Positions 45,480-56,760 of a DNA stretch of 64,000 nt are shown here, piece by piece (position 1 is the stretch's first letter; each line of letters opens with the position of its first letter). Made by a program: the position numbers and the translations under genes. The notes under the pieces were generated by a model. It saw only the letters and a list, made by a program, of their open reading frames with translations. It searched no databases and had not been told where the DNA came from. Source of the DNA: Erythroxylum novogranatense (taxonomy: Eukaryota; Streptophyta; Magnoliopsida; Malpighiales; Erythroxylaceae); the NCBI GenBank assembly GCA_029891385.1, contig CM057227.1, positions 63,055,567-63,119,566 on the forward strand. The letters are read 5' to 3'.

Positions 45480-46984
45480 ATTGGTATCAGAGCCAGTTTC
45501 TAATCATGATTTCGGTTCCTATTTATTGGATGCATGGTTTGGCAATCTTTTTTTGTATGCTGCATATTTTTATGTGATAGAAATATAAATGGTGTATGCT
45601 TGCTCTTTTGATTGTCCATAGAAGTTAAATTTACCTTGTAAGATTTCTTCATTGGTTGTAACAAGGAGGGTGGTCTATCATCACCATGTTTCCTCCTTGG
45701 TTCCTTTTTTCTATTTTCTTTGATTTTGTAATGTACAAATTGATGTAATGATGAAGATGGAGCAGCCATGGATTGAAGAAATGGAAAGGTAAAATTTTCG
45801 GTGTATCCTTTTGTATATTGGCATAAGTTTTGTGAAAACATAGTTGCTGGAATTTTGTTTCAATGGATCACTATTCGGTTTTTATTATAAAAACAAGTGC
45901 TGAATTTTTGTTTTAAAGAATCAAATTTCGGTTTTACTAAAATACTAAGTGCTGGTTTTTTATTTTCATGACATGAGCTTTGGTTTTAAATGAAAACTAG
46001 TGCTGGAATTTTTTGTCAAAATAAAGATTTGGTTTTCTAAAAATTTGGTGCTGGAATTTTATTTTTCAAAGTGACAAAATTCGATTTTCATATATGCCAT
46101 TAAATTTTGTTTACCGAATGGGCAGGATCATGTTTGTGAAGAGTTCGAAGCGGAAGATCCAAGTCCAAGAAGAATACTTTGGGCCTAAAAGGCTTGTAAT
46201 TATTTAATTTTTCTAGGATGGACAATCAAAAGTGGCTTTATTAGTTCATGTGACGAATGGAGAAATGAATGCTTATAATATGTGATATTATGTGATTGCA
46301 TGTCATTTAGAAAATTGCCAACCCTAGGCTTTGCCATGCATTCATTATGTATGAGATATATAATGAAACAATATAGGATGGATAATAAATTGCATCTAGA
46401 CAAGATGGTATTTAAAACTTAAAGCCCAAAAAGATTGAGTGGGAGAAGATGCTCCTGTGAGAGTCCACGGTCTCCAAATGATGACCCGTTTGCATGTGGT
46501 GAAGTGTTACTCCCCATCGGAGGGCATAGATCCTAGATCTTGCATGGTTTGGGTCTCCTTAAGGATAAGTCCACTTAATGATAGCAAATGTGACCTCCCA
46601 CCGAGGCATGGTTTGTAGGTATCTTTAGTGAATGAATCAAATGGTTAAACACTCAACAATTTTTATCAATAAACTGCCCATCGTAGCTCTGTTGGTAAAA
46701 GTATGGACCAAATCAAGATGCTTCTTAAAAAATTGGGCATGAGATGCTTGGTACTTTTTGAGTGGGAGGGTCCCAGTTTTTCTTTTAATGGATAAGATGG
46801 CCTCTCGTCACTTAGTACATTATAGATAAGAAAATAACCGCATATAATGTTTTAATTTTTTTAAGTTTTGTTAAATCTATCATCATGCATACATGCATCA
46901 TGATTTTATACAAAGTTCCATAAATTGTTGACTAGTATGCTCATGTTTTAATAATTTATATTTTCAAACATAATCAACCACAAA
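45480..46984 (+). other. Untranslated leader of the copia element with primer-binding site
   Basis: Starts with the tRNA-Met primer-binding site and runs 1.5 kb to the gag ATG. It holds a five-copy ~52 bp repeat (45844-46095) and otherwise no coding signal. Confidence 0.85.
45844..46095 (+). repeat. Five-copy ~52 bp minisatellite in the copia leader
   Basis: Imperfect repeats each starting (A)GTGCTGG.ATTTT and containing TTCGGTTTT, at about 45844, 45896, 45948, 45999 and 46048, giving spacings of 52, 52, 51 and 49 bases. Confidence 0.8.
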
Positions 46985-48184
46985 ATGAATCCACTCACCC
47001 AGCTCTTGACTAATAACAAATTAGAAAACGGAGACAATTTTAATGAATGGTGACGTAACCTTGACATTGTTCTTCAATATGAACGTATTTCATGGGTGTT
47101 AACTGAAAATGAGCTTACACCTCCAAGTGGAGATTCAACTCCTGAGCAAGTCCAACAACATGAGCGTTGGCAGAATGCTGACAAGACTACTAAGTGTTAT
47201 ATTCTGGCTTCTTTCAGTGGCATGTTGCAAAAACAAATTGCTTGTATGAAAACTGCTAGTGCAATGGTCTATCACCTACATGAGATGTTTGGTGTGAGGA
47301 CTAGGTCTGCAAGAGTGAAAGCTATCCAAACCTTTCATAATCTCAGACAGAAACCTGGTGAATCGGTGCGGGATTACATGATGAAGGTAATCTCTGCGGT
47401 CACTGAGGCTGAGATGCTTGGGGCGGATATGGATGCGGACACGCAGATGAATATGATCATCAATAGCGTAAACTCTTCTTTTCAGCAGTTTAAGTTGGAC
47501 TATGAGCTCAACAAAAAGGATTACACCTTGAGTGAGTTGATGAATGCCCTCCAGAACATGGAGGAGATATTGAATATTAAGGCTCAAGGGCCAGAAGCTA
47601 ATGTAGCTTCTTCTTCTAAGCCCATGGGTAAGGGCAAGGAAAAGAAGAAGGGTCCAATGAAAAAGAAGGCCCAAACAGGGGTCAAGGCTAAATCCATGAA
47701 AAAGAAGGCCAAAGAGAACATCAAAGGAAAGTGTTTCCACTGTGATGAGATGAGCCACTGGAAAAGTAATTGTCCAGTCTACCTAGAGTCCCTCAAAAGC
47801 AAACAAGGTATGGGCTTCCTAAGTTTGTTAGGAACTAGAAATGTGGCAGATTTATCTACTTCTTGGATATTAGATTCAGGAGCCACTAACTATGTTTGCA
47901 ATTCTTTGCAGGGGTTCCAGCAAAGGAAAAGACTACCTAAAGGCCAGTTTCAAGTCAAGATAGCAGATGGTTCCTATGTTTCAGCAGAATCAGTGGGAGT
48001 AGTTATCTTGGACTTTCCTAGTGGTCATAGGTTATATTTGAAGGATGTTTATTACATGCCAATGATTGTAAGGAACATGATTTCTATTTTTTGTCTAATA
48101 AAATCTGGTTATTCCTTATATTTTGAAAATGTTGTTTCAATATATGAGAATAAGGATTTTATTTGTGATGCGATAACTAAATAG
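46985..48184 (+). pseudogene. Copia gag and protease
   Basis: The ATG at 46985 gives MNPLTQLLTNNKLENGDNFN, then an in-frame TGA at 47051-47053. The frame then stays open to the TAG at 48182. It shows the copia gag core (QTFHNLRQKPGESVRDYMMK), Lys-rich linker, CCHC knuckle CFHCDEMSHWKSNC, and protease motif WILDSGATNYVC with the DSG active site. Gag forms the particle shell and the knuckle binds RNA; the protease would cut the polyprotein. The early stop prevents a full-length product. Confidence 0.9.
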
Positions 48185-49357
48185 GGATTGTTTTTTATAA
48201 AACCTATGAAAGGCTCACTAAACACCATATAATTGGTAAAACCAAGACAATCCAAAATCTCTAGCATTAATTCAAAGTATCTGTGGCACTTAAGAATGGG
48301 TCATATCAATCATAAAAGACTTGACAGGCTAGTAAAGGATGGGATCCTTATGGGCTTGGATAGTGATCCATTACCCACCTGTGAATCTTGTATTGAAGGA
48401 AAAATGACCAAAGCCTTATTTCCTTATAAAGGAAACAGATCTGAATCCACATTGGACCTGGTACATATTGATGTGTGTGGGCCCATGAATGTACAAGCTA
48501 GAGGAGGTTATGAATATTTCATAATTTTTTTTAGATGATTACTCAAGACATGGCTATTTGTATTTGATGCATAAAAAGAGTGAATCTTTTGAAAAGTTCA
48601 AAGAATTCAAAGTTGAAGCTGAGAAGCAACTTGGCAAGCCATTAAAACAACTTTGATCAGATCGAGGTGGTGAGTATTTATCTGGAGAGTTCCAGCAATA
48701 TTTAATTGACAATGGAATTGTTTCCAATTTGTCAGCTCCTCGTACACCTCAATGTAATGGTGTAGCGAGAGGAGAAATAGAACTTTATTGGAAATGGTAA
48801 GATCAATGATGTCCTACGCTAGCCTTCCAGAATCGTTCTGGGGATATGCCATACAAATGGCAACATGTCTTCTTAACTTTGCTCCGTCCAAATCGGTGCC
48901 TAAAACACCTAGGGAGTTGTGGACTGACCGAGTGCCTTCATTGAGGCATTTGAGGACTTGGGGCTGCCCAGCCCATGTTCTAAAGCCTGAATCCACAAAG
49001 ATGGAACCAAGGTCAGAAGTATGTTTGTTTGTAGGATATCCTACGAGAACTCGAGGGTACTATTTTTACAGTCCTCATGATAAGAAGGTATTTGTGTCGA
49101 CAAATGCAACTTTCTTAGAGGAAGAGTTTGTGAGAAATCACAAAGGAAGAAGCGAAGTAGTACTAAAGGAGTTAGCTATTTCATCCAAACCAAGAGTTGT
49201 TTTGGATATGACAGAACAAGATGTCGAAATGGATTCAAGAGTTGAATCAGAAGTGCAACCTGAACATCAAGGTGTGCCAAGACGTAGTGGGAGGGTTGTG
49301 AGACAACCAGATAGGTATCTGGGTTTAGGAGAAGGCTTAATTGCCATCTCGTACTAA
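48185..49357 (+). pseudogene. Copia integrase
   Basis: After stops at 48182 and 48230 comes the zinc finger (WHLRMGHINHKRL...CESCIEG), then LVHIDVCGPM with the first catalytic Asp. A frameshift in a T run near 48521-48532 moves the rest (DDYSRHGYLYL..., a stop, SDRGGEY) to another frame. A second frameshift near 48768 precedes MVRSMMSYASLPESFWGYA and the C-terminal domain (WGCPAHV..., LFVGYP...GYYFYSP). The frame ends at a TAA at 49355. Confidence 0.88.
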
Positions 49358-50416
49358 GAAGAAATAGATCCCACTACGTATACACAGGCTATTAATGATG
49401 TTGATGCAGGAAAATGGCTCAAGGCGATGGAATCGGAAATAGATTATATGTATACTAATGAAGTCTGGGTCCTTGTAGAACTACCACCAAGTCTAAAAGC
49501 CATAGGGTGTAAATGGATCTACAAAAGGAAAAGGGGATCGGATGGAAAGATAGAGACCTTTAAAGCTAGATTGGTAGCTAAAGGCTATACTCAAAAGGAG
49601 GGTATAGACTATGAGGAGACTTTTTCTCCGGTTGCCATGCTTAAGTCCATCAGGATTCTTTTGGCCATAGCAGCCTATTTTGATTATGAAATATGGCAAA
49701 TGGATGTCAAGATCGCATTTCTTAATGGGGATCTTGAGGAGACCATTTATATGGCCCAACTAGAAGGATTCATTAAGCCAGGTAATGAGCATAAGGTTTG
49801 CAAGTTGCAAAGGTCCATTTATGGACTTAAGCAAGCATCTAGGTCTTGGAACATTAGGTTTGATAAGGCTATCAAAACCTATGGGTTCATACAAAACCTA
49901 GATAAGCCTTGTGTTTATAAAAGAATACAAGAAGGTAAGGTTACTTTCCTAATCCTATATGTTGATGACATTCTGCTCATTGGGAATGATGTGGGAATGT
50001 TATCTGCGGTTAAGGGATGACTGAATGAATAGTTTTCAATGAAGGATTTGGGAGAGGCTACCTATGTTCTAGGGATCAAACTTATAATGGATCGAAAGAA
50101 CAAGCAGATAGCTTTGTCCCTACTAATCTACATTGAGAATATGCTTAATAAGTTTTCCATGCAAGATTCCAAGAGGGGTTTTACTCCTACTAGACATGAA
50201 ATCAAACTTTCAAAGGAACAAGCACCTAAAACCCAAGAGGAGGTTGAACGCATTCGTAGCATTCCATATGCTTCGGCAGTTGGTAGTTTGATGTATGCAA
50301 TACTGTGCACTAGACCGGATATCTGTTACGCAGTGGGACTGGTAAGTAGATTTCAGTCCAATCTAGGAATGGAACATTGGACTGCGGTTAAGTGTATACT
50401 TAAGTATTTTTCGTAG
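49358..50416 (+). pseudogene. Copia reverse transcriptase
   Basis: Shows WVLVELPPSLKAIGCKWIYK, KARLVAKGYTQKEGIDY, QMDVKIAFLNGDLEE, IYGLKQASRSW and the intact catalytic box YVDDILLIG. Two stops (50018, 50030) lie soon after, then MKDLGEATYVLGIKL and YASAVGSLMYA. The catalytic residues are present but the chain is interrupted. Confidence 0.92.
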
Positions 50417-50941
50417 GACAAAGAACTTAATGCTTGTTTACTCTGGAAGTAATCTTATTCCGACAGGATATACGAATTCTGATTTCCAATCAGATGTTGA
50501 TTCAAGGAAATCAACTTCTAGTTCTATATTTACTTTAGGAGGTGGAGCCATAATTTGGAGGAGTGTCAAGCAATCTTGTATTGCTGATTCAACTATGAAG
50601 GCTGAGTATGTGCTTGTGAAGCAGTAAAGGAAGCAGTCTAGCTCCGAAAGTTCCTAAATGATTTGGAGGTAGTTCCAGAGGTGGAAAAGGCCATTACACT
50701 TTATTGTGATAATAGTGGGGCAGTGGCTAATTCTAAAGAACCTCGGAACCACAAAGCTGCCAAACACATTGAGCGAAAGTATCATCTTATAAGGGAGATA
50801 ATACAACGTGGAGAAGTGGATGTGGTAAAGATTCCCACCGAGCAAAACCTTGCTGATCCATTCACAAAGACATTGACTCAAAAGAGCTTTGAGGGTCACC
50901 TAGAAGGGATGGGAATGAGGGATATCTCAAACTTGCTTTAG
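50417..50941 (+). pseudogene. Copia RNase H
   Basis: In a shifted frame: GYTNSDFQSDVDSRKSTSS, GGAIIWRSVKQS, ADSTMKAEY, another frameshift and a TAG near 50638. Then YCDNSGAVANSKEPRNH, KAAKHIERKYHLIRE and TEQNLADPFTKTL, the usual end of a copia polyprotein. Confidence 0.9.
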
Positions 50942-50955
50942 GGCAAGTGGGAGAT

Positions 50956-53141
50956 TGTTGGAGTTATGTAAATATAGTGCCCTAGAAAGAAAGTGTATTT
51001 ATATGTAACTTTATCTTCTTGATTCTGCTTTGTAATGAAAATATTTATTATTAATAAAACAAAAGAGTTTGGTTTTATCTATATGAGCATTATATATCTG
51101 GTCATAAGGTACCAAGATTCTTTTGTAAGTAATATACATATACATAGAGATGTATGGGAAACCTTTTCTCGATTTGTACGTGTCATCCTTGCGCAGGGGC
51201 CATGCTAATCTTCTTTGTATCGTTCCAATTTTATCGGATGTCCCCGAAGGGACCGTATGGGAAACATGTATATTATTAGAATATGAATTAATTGATTCAC
51301 AATTGAATAATCAAGTTGGTCGTTTGATTATGGTTTAGACTGTAGTGTTGCGATTTATATCCATACACGTAAAGGAGTTTACTTCAAGGGAATGATGAGT
51401 TTCATATCATGATAGTAGTTGACTATCGATAATGGCACTATTAAATGAATCTGGAATCAAATATGTTTTCAAGAATAAAGTGGGTCGTTACTTTAATCTT
51501 AAAACATAAAACTTAAGCATTCGCTTATTATGAACCATAATCTTGATGAGTGGTGAACTCATATATGTTTCATTATAATTCTTGATATGATCGGAATGGA
51601 TTTTTACAGAGTATTAATCCAAAGGTTCGCATGTTAGAATTATTAATTGAAATATGTATCGTGGAACATTCACTCAAATAAAGAGTTTATAGTGTTATCA
51701 TCTCTTCTAGATGTTTTAAGGAGATTTGGTGATTAAATCGCTGCGCGATAGTTTGATGGACTAGCTACCCATCAAGTCTTAACACTGAGATGAGATCTTA
51801 TGTGTTAATCACCATATAAAGTAAAATGAGAGATCTAGAAGGAAAAACCAACATAAGGGTAAAACGGTAATTTTACCCTTTGTTGTGCGGATCGCTATAA
51901 TAAGGTTCTAAATAGGGTTTGAAATTGGACATATTCTCATAATATTTAATAATTCAAGAGTTCAACTAATTGTCTTTAGTGGAATGACATTTAGTTAATA
52001 AGCTAGAATTAATTCCAATGAGATTGAATTAATTATGGGCTTATTGGAGCTTGAATTATCAAAGTCCAATAAGATTCTCCACTTGGCTTTAAGGAAGGTT
52101 ATCAAGCTAAGTAAGAAATATAAATGGAGGTTAATTAGAAGCCCATAATTGAATCTTGGGCTTGGTCTAATTAAAGAAGCCCAAATGTACATTTAGTAAT
52201 GGGCTTGGTTTTTGGTTTAAAGTAATTAATTAGGTTAATTATATTAAAACAATTTTTTTTAAGAAGAAGATAGAAATTTTGGTTATTCCTAGGTTAAATG
52301 TGTAACCACACATTTGACATTAAAATGCTAAATAAAGTTGGTCTTTATTATGGTTAATCATCATTAAATGAAGTTATGAACTTACCATTAAATGGTTTAA
52401 TGATTGTCTTTTAATGTTGGCTTGTAACCTATTTGCATTCATTAGATTAAATATGAAAGATGTACATTAGATGGACCATCTTCCTTCTTTCTTCTTGGCA
52501 AAACCGAAATTGGGTATTGAATTTTAGTTTATGGTCTTTTCAAATAGCCATCATAAAGATAAATGAAGATAATCTCATTTATTGGCTATTTTATGAGTGA
52601 TTAATGAAAGAAGTGATGCATTTGATGCCTCTCTCTCCTTCCATCCATGGATATACGAAATTGGTAGGCAAGAAAGAGTTCTTGCATGTTCTTTACACCT
52701 TCTCTCTTTTCATGAAAGAGAGAATTGAAAAAGTTTCAATTTTGCTTCTTCTTCTTCTAAGAAAATCTCCTCCAAACATTTCTTCTCCTTTCCCACCAAA
52801 GGATTTTGTTAACCTAATTGTCCTTGAAGAACAGGTGGTAAATCTAATTGGTTGAGGATACTACAACAAGGAGAAATTAGATTTCTAAAGGAAAAGAGTC
52901 AAAGGCAAAGGATTTGGATACACGAAGAAGGGGAGGATAGCGCAGCGAGGATTTAAAGCTGTAGCGAAGGAGTCGGTAATACTCCTGATCTTGTTTATAT
53001 TTTATTATCCTGATACCATATCATGTATAGATTGACATGTTGATTTGGATTTTTTGCTTCCGATGCAAGTAATGATTTCTTAAAAGTTTTGAAATCTACC
53101 GTTTTTCCAAACAAAATATGTTTTATTTTTCCGATCCAACA
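50956..53141 (+). repeat. 3' LTR of the copia element (2186 bp)
   Basis: A direct repeat of 43385-45479. The extra length is explained almost entirely by a U6 snRNA copy plus its duplicated target (51162-51265). Confidence 0.95.
51162..51253 (-). pseudogene. U6: U6 snRNA retropseudogene inside the copia 3' LTR
   Basis: Reads on the minus strand as plant U6 snRNA from its first base (GTCCCTTCGGGGACATCCG) through GATTAGCATGGCCCCTGCGC to about nucleotide 92. It lacks the last ten or so bases and the T run. The catalytic ACAGAGA box is changed to ACAAAGA. It is flanked by GTATGGGAAAC at 51152-51162 and 51255-51265, present once in the other LTR, so it arrived as an insertion with a 10-11 bp duplication. 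The duplication length and 3' truncation fit LINE-mediated retroposition rather than LTR integrase. No upstream sequence element of plant U6 promoters is present, so it is not expected to be expressed as U6. Confidence 0.95.
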
Positions 53142-53764
53142 GAAACCTAATTTTTCATATAATAGAACCGTTTGACAAAAAATGAAAAGAGAATCAACTT
53201 TGGGATTCATGATGGGTAGAAACTTACTCTTTTAAGGCACCCATAGAGGCTTGAGCTTCCTTTACCCAGCTTAGAAGTGAAATCGACGTTGAGGATCACA
53301 TCTAGGCATATCATCTTTATGTATCATTGTTCTTCCCTTCTTTAAGGATTGTTTACGTTATGGTATGCTTAATGAATTGGGTATTGTGTAAGAATGATTG
53401 AATGCTCTATTTGATTATTTTTATGTAAAACCATTGCTAGAATCTTGAATATAATATGTAATCATTTTGTTTGGATTCATTTATGGTGACTAATGACATT
53501 GAATCATTAGAGATAATGTAACATAGGCTAAATAACCCAAACTTGTGTAGATATTGCTTATATTGATCTATTTTCCTAATTGTAATGTGACTATCCAACT
53601 AAATCTAAAGGCATTGTTCTAGGTTGTTTGATAGTTAGGTTTAATTAAAGAGCTTGTTTTGATTAAACACAATTTAATAGAAAACGGGGATTAATAGAAC
53701 TTGTTGTTAATTCACGATCAATAGTTCTAGGAGAGATGTGAAAATGATAATGCAATGATATATG
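53142..53764. other. Unassigned sequence between copia element and Sirevirus LTR
   Basis: Continuous with 43384 before the copia insertion. Non-coding and AT-rich. The part 53470-53730 is the second arm of the inverted pair with 41330-41600. No element ends were fixed. Confidence 0.45.
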
Positions 53765-53823
53765 TGTTAAGTCAAAATGACATTACATAAATGATTTTGA
53801 TGAAGTACAAATAATAATGAAAA

Positions 53824-53930
53824 GCAGACGGAAGCAAATAGAAAAGCAGACGGAAAAAAAGCAGACGAAGAAAAATAGACGAAAGAAAATAGACGAAGAA
53901 AAACAGACGGAAGAAAAGCAGACGGAAGCA
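53824..53930 (+). repeat. GCAGACGGAAGAAAA-type minisatellite in the Sirevirus LTR
   Basis: About seven imperfect copies of a 14-20 base unit with core (R)CAGACGRARRAAA. It lies in the probable U3 region upstream of the TATA box, where LTR enhancer repeats are usually found. Confidence 0.8.
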
Positions 53931-54039
53931 AACCATGTCAAATCAAGAATCAGTTTGAGTTAGTTACAGAACTCAACTGAATAACCATTTCTTGAAAGAA
54001 GCAAGAATCAAGAATCGAGAAGCAGTTGAAGGCGAAAAC

Positions 54040-54047
54040 TATAAATA
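54040..54047 (+). promoter_or_regulatory. Probable TATA box of the Sirevirus LTR
   Basis: TATAAATA about 600 bases before the LTR end, following the minisatellite. Confidence 0.45.
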
Positions 54048-54637
54048 TGAGTCGGAGTCGAAGATTGAAAAAGTTACGAAAGTTACAAAAAAATTACAAA
54101 GATTGAAAAAGTTACAAAAGTTAGTGAAATCAAAGAGCTTAGCGATACTTGAGAGAAACTATTGTGAAAAAAATCTAGAGCTATTTTTCTGTAACAAAGC
54201 TCAAAAAACCTTTCAATTGAAAGTAGTACAGATAGCCTGCAGAGGCTAAGTGTGAAAGAATAGTGATTGTAAGAGACCTGAAGAGGCTCGACGACAAAGA
54301 ATACTTGTAACGTTTTGAGAGATAGTGAAATCTCAGAAAGATATCTGAGGACTGGGCGTAGCCTACAGTTTGGGGTGAACCAGTATAAAAATCGTTGTGT
54401 CAACATCTCTCAACTCTTAATCTCTCTTATCTTTAATTTTCGATCTTACTAGTTTGTATACAAGTTTTCGAAAAATACTTTATAACTTTGAGTTTCAGTA
54501 GTTCTTGTGAAAAGAACAAGTTTCTTTTAACAAAACATTGTTGAAGGGGCTTAAAAAATACACAATTTAACCCCCCCCTTCTTGTACATTTGTATATTGT
54601 ATAATAAGTCTTGTATTAACGTGTGATTCACTTCAAT

Positions 54638-54650
54638 TGGTATCAGAGCT
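54638..54650 (+). other. Primer-binding site of the Sirevirus element
   Basis: TGGTATCAGAGCT, complementary to the 3' end of initiator tRNA-Met, two bases after the LTR terminal CA. Confidence 0.9.
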
Positions 54651-54692
54651 TGGTGTCCAAGGATAACCTTAACAAAGTGTGGATTAAAGATT

Positions 54693-56300
54693 ATGGCGGA
54701 ATCACATACATACATAGCGGAAGGTGCCTCAGTCACTAGACCTCTGACATTTAACGGACGATACTATCACTACTGGAAAGATAGGATGCGGTTGTTTATC
54801 GAATCTACTCGTGTTGACCTTTGGGACATAATAGAGAATTGACCATACACACAAACGGATGAAGAAGGAAATCTTATTCTACGAATCAGATGGACGGTTG
54901 ATCAAAAGGCGAGATTTCAGCTAAAATCCAAAGCAAAGTTCTTCTTGAGTTGTCCCTTAAGCAGAAGTGAGTATGATAAATTCCATGGATGCAATACTGC
55001 GAAGGAGATGTGGGATACGTTATCCATCGCACATGAAGGTACGAACCAAGTTAAAGAATCCAAGATAAGTATTCTTGTGCATCAGTACGAGCTGTTCAAA
55101 ATGAAAGATGAAAAATCTATTGATCAAATGATTGGAAGATTTCAAACAATTATCAATGGACTAAAGCTCTTGGAAGAACTTACGACAATCAAGATCACGT
55201 TCGTAAGATCCTAAGAAGTATACCAAAGAGGTGGAGACCAAAAGTTACTGCTGTACAGGAAGCCAAGGATTTAAGCATATTAAAACTTGACGAACTACTT
55301 GGATCATTGAAGATACATGAAGTTGAGCTCAATGCTGAAGACAAGCCCAGACGAGACAAGTCGATAGTACTAAAGGCCGGACAAAAGAATCATAAGACTC
55401 AAAGGAAGAGGAATTCATCAAAAGCGCTGAAGATTGAAGAATCAAAGAACGATGATTCCAGTGAGTCAGAACAGGAGTCAAGTGAAGAAGATGACGAGCT
55501 ATCCTTCATTTCCAAGAAGATCAAACGGATGTGGAAGAAGAAGTCTAAAGGAAATCAAATCTTCAAAAAGAACGACAAAGATGATGGGAAGATAGAGAAG
55601 ACATCCATCATATGCTACGAGTGCAACAAACCAGGACATTACAAGTCCGAGTGCCCAACATTAAAAAGGAAACCAAAGAAGAGTAGAGGAGGCAAGAAAA
55701 GCATGATGGAAACCTGGGAGGATCTAGATTCATCCGAATCAGATACATACTCCGAGACATCAGATCATGCAAATATATGTCTGGTAGTCGAAAAGGAAAG
55801 TGATGAGGAGGTAACCTCTAAATTTGATGACTTGCTAGATGCATATTCTGAACTACTAGAAGATTCTCATGCTATTCTGAAATAGTACAAACTGTTGAAG
55901 AAAAAGTATGTAGAAAATCTGAAAAATACACAAGAGATAGAAAGAGAGAACACCTGCTTAAAAAAGCAAGTAGAGGAAATTAAGAAAAAGGGAGTCATAG
56001 ATAGATCCGAAGAGATCAATCAACTGAAGCTAGGATCAAGAGTCTTTCAGTTGATCTAGCAACTTTCACTGAAAGTACGAGAAAAATGAATGATATGTTA
56101 GGAAAGTGTAGACATCCGAGTGATAAAACTGGATTAGGGTTTACTAGAAATAAGTCTCAACAGAAAAGGACGTCATTCTTTCAGAAAAAGAAGTTCCAAC
56201 AATCACATTTTCATCAACAATCTTATCATATACATCACTATCATTTTGTGCATTTTACTAACCCGAAAGGATCTAAGAAAATTTGGGTACCGAAAAATAA
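54693..56300 (+). pseudogene. Sirevirus gag
   Basis: The ATG at 54693 gives MAESHTYIAEGASVTRPL then FNGRYYHYWKDRM, stopping at the TGA at 54840-54842. The frame resumes with a copia gag core (YDKFHGCNTAKEMWDTLSIA), and a frameshift follows near 55165. Then come SIPKRWRPKVTAVQEAK, an acidic/Lys-rich segment, the CCHC knuckle CYECNKPGHYKSEC (from 55613), a second acidic segment, and a coiled-coil stretch broken by a stop at 55883 and a frameshift near 56040. It ends with a His/Gln-rich segment. The long coiled-coil extension is typical of Sirevirus gag. Confidence 0.85.
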
Positions 56301-56760
56301 AATAATATCTCTTGCAGATATTCCTCCTTGGAAGAGGCAGCAAGCACCATTGGTATTTGGACAGTGGATGCTCGCGACACATGACGGGAAGAAGGTCTAT
56401 GTTCCTAGATCTTTAGTATAAGAAGGGAGGATCGGTAACTTTTGGAGACAACCAGCATGGTAAGATAATTGGAATCGGTAAAATAGGTAAAGATTCCTTT
56501 GCATGTATTGATAATGTGCTGCTTGTTGATGGTCTGAAATACAACTTGATTAGTGTCAGTCAATTGTGTGACTCTGGCTTTGAAGTTACGTTCAATTAAA
56601 ATCTTTGTGAAGTCAGAAACAAAGATGGGTCTATATTCTTTTCTGCCAAAAGATTAAATAATCTTTACAAAATTGATTTAGAAGATTTTCAAAATCAAAA
56701 TGTTTCATGTTTCTTACCAACTGAAGAAGAAAGAGTAATCTGACATAAAAAGCTAGGTCA
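56301..56760 (+). pseudogene. Sirevirus protease and pre-integrase region
   Basis: The protease motif LDSGCSRHMTG (Asp codon at 56360-56362) is in a different frame from the preceding gag tail, so a frameshift lies between. Then VTFGDNQHGKIIGIGKIGK and YNLISVSQLCDSGFEVTF, the usual copia protease end, with stops near 56598 and 56741. Confidence 0.8.

Larger units (their letters stand above)
43385..53141 (+). mobile_element. Ty1-copia LTR retrotransposon, full length, inactive, TSD GAAAC
   Basis: Begins TGTTGGAGTTA, ends GATCCAACA, with perfect five-base duplications GAAAC at 43380-43384 and 53142-53146. LTRs are 43385-45479 and 50956-53141. The primer-binding site TGGTATCAGAGCC (45482-45494) and the purine-rich GGGCAAGTGGGAGA (about 50941-50954) are present. 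Domain order gag-protease-integrase-reverse transcriptase-RNase H defines Ty1-copia. At least eight stops or frameshifts disable it. The LTRs look alike to within a few percent by eye apart from a U6 insertion, so the insertion is moderately young. Confidence 0.95.
53765..54635 (+). repeat. Probable 5' LTR of the Sirevirus element
   Basis: The right end (...GATTCACTTCA) is fixed by the primer-binding site two bases on. The left end is a guess at TGTTAAGTC (53765), since no second LTR is in the window. It contains a minisatellite, a TATAAATA box (54040) and a run of nine C's near 54571. All of these fit U3-R-U5 order. Confidence 0.5.

Noticed and set aside
45500..45841. 113-residue minus-strand protein in the copia leader
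   Set aside because: It is antisense to the element leader, with no recognisable domain and no splice or promoter context.
47276..47758. 160-residue minus-strand frame opposite copia gag
   Set aside because: It is a shadow of the gag reading frame on the other strand.
51162..51253. Functional U6 snRNA gene
   Set aside because: No plant U6 upstream element, missing 3' end and T run, changed ACAGAGA box, and clear flanking duplication.
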